In this document: positions 15,190-19,403 of the stretch, piece after piece
Numbering within the stretch: the first letter of the stretch is position 1
Layout of the letters: each line of letters begins with the position of its first letter
From: Candidatus Moraniibacteriota bacterium
GTDB taxonomy: Bacteria; Patescibacteriota; Minisyncoccia; Moranbacterales; GCA-2747515
Length of the DNA: 19,403 bases
Direction: 5' to 3'
Assembly (NCBI GenBank): GCA_030592425.1
Contig: JAUVJK010000009.1
Span: 1 to 19,403 of the forward strand
Notes under the pieces: model-generated
What the model was told of the DNA's origin: nothing
What the model saw: the letters and a program-made list of their open reading frames with translations, nothing else
Database searches by the model: none
Made by a program: the position numbers and the translations under genes

Positions 15190-16128
15190 TTAATTTTTGT
15201 GAGAATTCGTTTCTTGTTGTGGGAGGATTACTTTCAGTGCACGAGGATACATCTTATAATGAAGTGGTGGTGGTAATTTATACACTTCCCCATCGATCGC
15301 AACATTCAAGAGTGTTTTTTTTGATGTGATCTTGCCTTCTGTGAAAGTAAGCCTTCTAAATTTTTCGGATAATGCCAGTGTATTTGTAAGTGTGAGAAAG
15401 GCAAGTGTGATTGCACACGGTATATTTGTGCACGTACTTGCATAGCCTGACAATATACCTTCTGTAAGTCTAGATCTTTGCCCTATTGCAAATGGGGAGA
15501 TGTTGTAATGATTGTTTCCGATAAAAATGATTGATGTTGTAATAGTGTTTTTGTGATTTTTATCCTCTGTTTGGACTTCTAATAAGGGAAATCTAATTGC
15601 CGTTTTGAGGAATGCATAAGCCATCTGCATCTTCCTGTGGAGTTTTCCTTGAGATTTTTCTTTGTCGCGTTCAAGTACGGCGATTGGATAATAACCAAGC
15701 GAAGAATTGTTGAGAAAAACTTTTTCGTTGACAGTGCCATAATCGACAAGTGAAATCTCGCCAAAGAATAGATTTAAAAGAGCTCCTTCAAGATCAAGCG
15801 GTATACCAGTATCTTTAGCGAAATGATTAAAAGTACCCATTGGTATGACGCCTAGCGCTGCATCAGAGTCCTTGATAAGTGTTGCGATACTATTGATTGT
15901 TCCATCACCACCTGCAGCTACAATAATATCAAAATCATCCGCAATCATTTTTTGGACTGTTTTTGTGATATCTTTTCCTTCTACTGGTTTTACATCTATA
16001 TCACAATCTTCGATGTGATTACGCTGGAAAATCTCATTGATAAGAGAACGTGGATTGTCTAATAAGGAACGAAAACTTCCAGCATTTGTGTTGAAGATAA
16101 TTCCAATCTTTTTCATGGGTGTATTCAT
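15190..16128 (-). CDS. Diacylglycerol kinase / YegS / LCB5 family lipid kinase
   Basis: A 312-aa soluble protein. The N-terminal catalytic domain has the nucleotide loop IVAAGGDGTINSIA (GGDGT at 73-77) and the conserved GVIPMGTFNHFAKDTGIP (94-110); the C-terminal beta domain shows FLNNSSLGYYP and NVAIDGEVYKLPP. This is the DAGK catalytic family, which phosphorylates lipid hydroxyls such as diacylglycerol, or sphingoid or other lipids; the substrate cannot be read from sequence. It would act at the inner face of the membrane. ATG 16128 is used; ATG 16116 (MKKIGIIF) is an equally good start, and neither has a ribosome site. It lies 18 bases after the EEP gene and 10 bases before HtrA. Confidence 0.93.
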   Translation of the reverse strand: MNTPMKKIGIIFNTNAGSFRSLLDNPRSLINEIFQRNHIEDCDIDVKPVEGKDITKTVQKMIADDFDIIVAAGGDGTINSIATLIKDSDAALGVIPMGTFNHFAKDTGIPLDLEGALLNLFFGEISLVDYGTVNEKVFLNNSSLGYYPIAVLERDKEKSQGKLHRKMQMAYAFLKTAIRFPLLEVQTEDKNHKNTITTSIIFIGNNHYNISPFAIGQRSRLTEGILSGYASTCTNIPCAITLAFLTLTNTLALSEKFRRLTFTEGKITSKKTLLNVAIDGEVYKLPPPLHYKMYPRALKVILPQQETNSHKN

Positions 16129-16146
16129 TAAACGTTAATCATTGTA

Positions 16147-16923
16147 TTAATGATGAAAAATGACGCGTGAAAATAATTTCTTGTGATCAGATGTATCTTC
16201 AAATAACCGTACTTTCTTATGTTTTCCTCCAAAAATAACGATATTGTCGATGTTATCCTTGCCAAAAAGCCAATGATCAAATGTTGCTTTATTTATAAAA
16301 CTTGGATTTAAACCAGGAAAATAGGAAAGAATTTCATTAATGTTCGTATTGAAGTCACCCACGAGCATGACACGTTGACCTTTTTTCATTTGCGTAAGAA
16401 CAACCTTTTTGAGAGACTCGATCTCTTTATATCGCTCTATCTTGAGCACTGACATATGGAGAGAAAAGATCATAAGGTTGTACGATGGAATATACATAAC
16501 GGAAGAGCCCCAACATGGCTGAACATCATATTTCTTTAGTTGGACCTTTTGTGCAATCCCTTTGAATACGGTAAGAACTGCAAAATTCTTGTCGTCTTCG
16601 TGTTTTTCAAAAAACTTAGATTTGCCAGTGATCATGCTCTTATAACCACGGCGACGGAAGAAACGTCTTGCGTAATTGAGATCTGACCCAGTAATAAGTT
16701 CTGTCAAGACAATGACATCGGGATTACCGCGGACCGAGAATTTTAAACTTCTCTTGAGATCTTTTTTGAGGAGAGGGTAAAACTTATGAATACGAAAAGT
16801 ACAGTAGAGAAAAGTAACAAGATCAAGGAAGATTCCTTGATCTTTATGAACACCACCAAAAAGCGTGTTGTAGAGGACAACGGATAGCTTTTTATATTGC
16901 TTTTTTTTTCTGTGCTTAAACAT
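16147..16923 (-). CDS. Endonuclease/exonuclease/phosphatase (EEP) family hydrolase
   Basis: A 258-aa protein with all landmarks of the EEP fold (DNase I, AP endonuclease, sphingomyelinase, inositol phosphatase): Asn19 in VVLYNTLFGG, Glu75 in DVIVLTELI (metal ligand), His156 in SLHMSV, Asp190/Asn192 in LVGDFNTN, Asp226 in NIDNIVIF, and Asp246/His247 in TSDHKKL. It therefore hydrolyses a phosphoester with divalent metal. No signal peptide is seen; the start is very basic (MFKHRKKKQYKK). Neighbouring the lipid kinase, a phospholipid head-group or nucleic acid substrate is equally possible. ATG 16923 has no ribosome site. It is the first gene of an operon EEP, lipid kinase, HtrA. Confidence 0.9.
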   Translation of the reverse strand: MFKHRKKKQYKKLSVVLYNTLFGGVHKDQGIFLDLVTFLYCTFRIHKFYPLLKKDLKRSLKFSVRGNPDVIVLTELITGSDLNYARRFFRRRGYKSMITGKSKFFEKHEDDKNFAVLTVFKGIAQKVQLKKYDVQPCWGSSVMYIPSYNLMIFSLHMSVLKIERYKEIESLKKVVLTQMKKGQRVMLVGDFNTNINEILSYFPGLNPSFINKATFDHWLFGKDNIDNIVIFGGKHKKVRLFEDTSDHKKLFSRVIFHH

Positions 16924-16934
16924 GATGCGTTAGC

Positions 16935-16983
16935 ATTATAAATAGTGTGTTTGCCGTGTAACTAGTATATCATGTCCTGTCAA
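16935..16983 (-). promoter_or_regulatory. Promoter region of the EEP-kinase-HtrA operon, two candidate overlapping promoters
   Basis: TATAAT (16940-16935) lies so close to ATG 16923 that its start (about 16928) would give a 5-base leader, but its -35 box is weak (TTACAC at 15 bases). Exact TTGACA (16983-16978) with TACACG 17 bases on would instead start near 16948. Only experiment can choose. Confidence 0.5.
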
Positions 16984-16997
16984 GAAAAGTGTATACA

Positions 16998-17168
16998 CTA
17001 ACTTGTGCGTGTGATCTTTCGCATAGCTTTTTGAAATTTTGGATCAATTTTTTTGTGCACATTGGTACCCTGATCACGATTTGTATCAGACTCATCAATG
17101 ATAGCGCTTATTATGAGTTTTTCTTTAGAAAAATTCTTTTTATCTTCGTCCAATTCTTTCTGCAACAT
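16998..17168 (-). CDS. Possible small hydrophilic protein, 56 aa
   Basis: From ATG 17168 the frame reads MLQKELDEDKKNFSKEK and onward to TAG at 17000-16998. Its make-up, many Lys/Glu/Asp/Asn and an amphipathic start, is protein-like rather than random for this A+T-rich DNA, and it fills the gap after the parvulin gene. A TTG 24 bases upstream also opens the frame. There is no ribosome site. A TATACT (17202-17197) could start a transcript near 17190, over a palindrome. AGTGTATACACT and TTTTCTT follow the stop as a weak terminator. No family known; it may be spurious. Confidence 0.4.
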   Translation of the reverse strand: MLQKELDEDKKNFSKEKLIISAIIDESDTNRDQGTNVHKKIDPKFQKAMRKITRTS

Positions 17169-17176
17169 AAAAATAG

Positions 17177-17191
17177 TGAAACATTGTTTCA
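17177..17191. repeat. 15-base perfect palindrome TGAAACATTGTTTCA, possible operator
   Basis: Seven-base arms around one central T, between the parvulin stop and the small ORF start. It lies at the predicted first bases of a transcript from TATACT 17202-17197, a position where a dimeric repressor would block initiation. Confidence 0.4.
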
Positions 17192-17219
17192 ATGTAAGTA
17201 TATAAATATAGAGATACTG

Positions 17220-18263
17220 CTAGAAGAGTGAGGCGTCTCCTTGGGGATTGTTTCTTGCAGTATTTTCAAAAGTACGCATTGCTTGATCGCTGAAATCAAC
17301 GATTTGGCGTTCACTGTCCCACATAAATTCTCCACCAAGGACGCTAAATTTCATTGTACGCATCTGCTCCTCGAGCCATTCACCAAAAGTCATTTTAGCA
17401 ACAAAGATTTGACTTAAACTGACAATTTCTGGCATCCCCTCATCTGCTTTCTTGATGTCATTAACACGGATAATATGATAACCAATTGGAGTTTCGATGA
17501 TCGTACTTATTTCACCCTTATTCATTGTGAATGCTTTAATTGAAAGCTCCTTCATTAGTTGATCCGAAGTAAACCAGCCCATTTCGCCATCATGTTCAGT
17601 ACTCTGTCCTTGTGAAAATTTCTTTGCAACCTCTGTAAATTGTCGTTGATCATCAAGCTCCTTTTTTGCTTCTGTGATCTTTTCGTGAAGGGATGGATCA
17701 GGTATATTATTTTCATAAAACCACGATTCTAGTTCTTGTCTATACATATCTGGTATGATCATTCGTTGTATGAACGTATCCGTATTCCAACCATAACTTT
17801 GTTGGATTTGTTCTGCAACATTAAATTCTGCATCTGCTTCAGCAAAAATATTTTCCAACTCAATAAGCGCATTCGCTGGATCAACAGTGAGGTTACGTTC
17901 CTTTGCGAGGATGACAATTGCTTGATCCTCTACCATCTTATTGATAATATCTTTCTTGCGAATCAATAATCGTTTTTTGCCTTCGGGAGTCGAAAAGTCG
18001 ATACGTAAGCCACTTTTTGCTATTTGAGGACTTTCATATTGATGTTGTAATGCACGTAAATTATCATCAACAGTAGCAGAACTGACCCAATGTATACGAT
18101 TAACTGTTGCCGCAGGCATAGGCGCAATACGACGCATTGATTGTGTAAGAATTGAGTCATCATTAAAAAAATAGGTCATAATCGCAACAACGATAATAAA
18201 TATGATGATGATGATGGCCATCAACCCTCCAATTTTAGCTACTTTTTTTATAGTGTCAGACAT
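17220..18263 (-). CDS. Membrane-anchored parvulin-type peptidyl-prolyl isomerase (SurA/PrsA-like foldase)
   Basis: A 347-aa protein: membrane helix at about 11-32, a helical SurA-N-like chaperone region (about 70-185, with KKRLLIRKKDIINKMVEDQ), and a parvulin core (about 193-270) with FTEVAKKFSQ, GEMGWFTSD, GEISTIIETPIGYHIIRV. It should help exported proteins fold outside the membrane. The usual HIL-type strand that opens a parvulin is not visible at the start of the core; a similar stretch, VSLSQIFVAKMTFGEWLEEQ (281-300), follows it. AAAGGA about 4 bases before ATG 18263 gives a ribosome site. The start is 9 bases after the FtsB-like stop, so it closes the operon. Confidence 0.9.
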   Translation of the reverse strand: MSDTIKKVAKIGGLMAIIIIIFIIVVAIMTYFFNDDSILTQSMRRIAPMPAATVNRIHWVSSATVDDNLRALQHQYESPQIAKSGLRIDFSTPEGKKRLLIRKKDIINKMVEDQAIVILAKERNLTVDPANALIELENIFAEADAEFNVAEQIQQSYGWNTDTFIQRMIIPDMYRQELESWFYENNIPDPSLHEKITEAKKELDDQRQFTEVAKKFSQGQSTEHDGEMGWFTSDQLMKELSIKAFTMNKGEISTIIETPIGYHIIRVNDIKKADEGMPEIVSLSQIFVAKMTFGEWLEEQMRTMKFSVLGGEFMWDSERQIVDFSDQAMRTFENTARNNPQGDASLF

Positions 18264-18272
18264 TGTCCTTTC

Positions 18273-18653
18273 TTAAAAATATTGATTCCACCATTTTAAA
18301 TAGTTAGGAAGATTTTCCTGTTCTTCATCAAATGAAGTATTTACTTCAGAGGATTCCTCTACTTGTTGTGAGGTGCTTTTGACGATCACGACGCGCTCCC
18401 CTTCTTTTTGATAATTGAGTTTATCTTTTGCTTCTTTTTCTTTGAACTCGTCAGTTTCAAAATATGCAATTTTTTCTTTCAGATCACTATTCTCTCCATT
18501 GATATCATTTGCCTTTTGTTGGAGAGTATTAATCTCTTGTTGAATACCTGTGATGCGCGTTTTCTCTTTTGATGTTGCGATCATAATGATAAAAGCAACA
18601 GAAACTCCAAAGAGTATCACCAAAAGCGATCCGATTGTCGCATTTTTTTTCAT
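18273..18653 (-). CDS. FtsB/DivIC-like septum formation protein
   Basis: A 126-aa bitopic protein: a short start, one membrane helix (about 8-26), a coiled coil (about 30-68, TRITGIQQEINTLQQKANDI) and the DivIC-type ending KEKEAKDKLNYQKEGERVVIV, where divisome proteins of this family have an Arg/Lys-x-x-Leu-x-hydrophobic segment and a Gly-Glu turn. The C-terminal tail is acidic and then ends NYLKWWNQYF, a Trp-rich end I associate with CPR members. It would sit at the division site with FtsL/FtsQ partners, not seen here. No clear ribosome site. It is 52 bases after the 34-aa gene and 9 bases before the parvulin gene. Confidence 0.85.
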   Translation of the reverse strand: MKKNATIGSLLVILFGVSVAFIIMIATSKEKTRITGIQQEINTLQQKANDINGENSDLKEKIAYFETDEFKEKEAKDKLNYQKEGERVVIVKSTSQQVEESSEVNTSFDEEQENLPNYLKWWNQYF

Positions 18654-18705
18654 GAATGTCTTTTTACTTCTTGGTCAAATTTCAGCTCGAATATCCTGCT
18701 CTTTA

Positions 18706-18810
18706 TTAGGCATACAGAAACATCGGCGCAATGAGCCAGCCAACCATTGATAAGATCATCAGTGTTCCAAAAATGATCCAGAATGTCTTGAGTAATGTTT
18801 TTCTTTTCAT
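18706..18810 (-). CDS. Tiny single-helix membrane protein, 34 aa
   Basis: ATG 18810 to TAA 18708-18706 encodes a basic start (MKRKTLLK) and one membrane helix (WIIFGTLMILSMVGWLIA) ending PMFLYA. This positive-inside helix layout and an exact fit between a promoter and the FtsB-like gene support a real gene too short for usual gene finders. The start is only about 2 bases after the predicted transcription start, so it is near-leaderless. The role is unknown; it could be a helper of the divisome or of protein translocation. It probably begins the operon with the FtsB-like and parvulin genes. Confidence 0.7.
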   Translation of the reverse strand: MKRKTLLKTFWIIFGTLMILSMVGWLIAPMFLYA

Positions 18811-18818
18811 ATAATGAA

Positions 18819-18846
18819 AGTATAGCAAATTACAAAGAAATGTGAA
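18819..18846 (-). promoter_or_regulatory. Promoter of the small membrane protein-FtsB-parvulin operon
   Basis: Minus strand TTCACA (18846-18841), 16 bases, TATACT (18824-18819), start near 18812, two bases before ATG 18810. Confidence 0.6.
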
Positions 18847-18870
18847 ATGTATTCTTGAATGTGAAATTTT

Positions 18871-19403
18871 TTATTTACGTAATACCTTGAGAAAGGCTTC
18901 TGGTGGGATTTCTACACTTCCCGATTGTCCCATGCGCTTCTTCCCCTTTTTTTGTTTTTCAAGAAGCTTACGTTTCCGTGTAATATCACCCCCATAGAGT
19001 CCAGCTGTAACATCTTTTCTAAATGCGCTGATTGTCTTGCGTGCGATAATCTTTGAACTGATTGCTGCTTGGAGCGATATTGCAAAGTTTTGTCTCGGGA
19101 TCACATTTTTCAACTTTTCGACAGTTTCGAGACCTTCATGATAGGCTGCATCTTTTGGAACGATACGAGCAAATGCCTCCACGAGATCATCTGCAACAAG
19201 AATATCAAGTCGTACAAGGTCACTTGCACGATAGCCATTCACTTCGTAGTTCATTGACGCATAACCCTGGGAGACGCTTTTGAGTTGATCATGAAAATCA
19301 ACAATCACATCCATAAGCGGTGCGTCAAAGATCAGTTGAACGCGCGTTTCATTAATGTAGTCTGTTGTCCTATATTCAGCGCGCATATTACCGAGAAGCT
19401 CCA
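18871..19403 (-). CDS. lepA: Elongation factor 4 (LepA), C-terminal part, cut by window edge
   Basis: The visible 177 codons carry the C-terminal signature of LepA, the ribosome-back-translocating GTPase: RAEYRTTDYINETRVQLIFD, DFHDQLKSVSQGYASMNYE (domain V-like), then NVIPRQNFAISLQAAISSK, KIIARKTISAFRKDV, YGGDITRKRKLLEKQKKGKK and the end GSVEIPPEAFLKVLRK. The frame stays open to the right edge, so the GTPase domain lies beyond the window. The product is cytoplasmic. It stops 60 bases before the start of the tiny membrane gene, with a promoter between, so the next operon is independent. Confidence 0.97.
   Translation of the reverse strand, partial: ELLGNMRAEYRTTDYINETRVQLIFDAPLMDVIVDFHDQLKSVSQGYASMNYEVNGYRASDLVRLDILVADDLVEAFARIVPKDAAYHEGLETVEKLKNVIPRQNFAISLQAAISSKIIARKTISAFRKDVTAGLYGGDITRKRKLLEKQKKGKKRMGQSGSVEIPPEAFLKVLRK

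Noticed and set aside
1..19403. CRISPR arrays, tRNA/rRNA genes, insertion sequences and integration sites
   Set aside because: No spaced direct repeats, no cloverleaf with a CCA-type end, no transposase and no long terminal inverted repeats were found by reading.

Overview
The window most likely comes from a Patescibacteria (CPR) genome. This rests on gene content and style: an FtsB/DivIC-like protein ending in NYLKWWNQYF, a membrane-anchored parvulin with a CPR-like tail, a 34-residue one-helix protein beside them, SD-less or near-leaderless starts, and A+T-rich DNA. The lineage is inference. The genetic code is standard: TAA, TAG and TGA all end genes, and no TGA is needed inside a gene. 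All genes except one are on the minus strand, so they read from right to left.

Right part (about 11.9-19.4 kb) holds housekeeping and envelope-maintenance genes: the 3' end of lepA; a tiny membrane protein, an FtsB-like divisome protein and a parvulin foldase in one operon; a possible 56-aa protein; an operon of an EEP-family phosphoesterase, a YegS/DAGK-like lipid kinase and an HtrA protease; then a polytopic membrane protein and a second HtrA that has lost its catalytic His and Ser. Several of these genes have a -10 box only a few bases before the start codon, so their mRNAs should be leaderless or nearly so.

Left part (1-11.8 kb) alternates two gene classes. One is surface-polysaccharide synthesis: two Wzz-like chain-length proteins, a GT2 glycosyltransferase, an O-antigen ligase/polymerase (the only plus-strand gene) and an 869-aa protein that fuses a GT4 glycosyltransferase to a Wzx-type flippase. 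The other is secreted proteins: one with an EF-hand-like calcium loop, two of unknown function with cysteines, a lipoprotein, and a LysM protein with an outer-membrane-barrel-like strand pattern. The secreted genes have strong Shine-Dalgarno sites and mostly clear terminators, and where I sampled them a higher G+C content than the polysaccharide genes. Five exact TTGACA -35 boxes with 17-bp spacers precede genes of both classes, and a sixth may precede the EEP gene.

Between the polymerase and a secreted gene lies a remnant reading frame for a small membrane-anchored coiled-coil protein, interrupted by two TAA codons. Together the genes could build, export, polymerise and quality-control a polysaccharide- and protein-decorated surface. 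No tRNA, rRNA, CRISPR array or transposon was seen.
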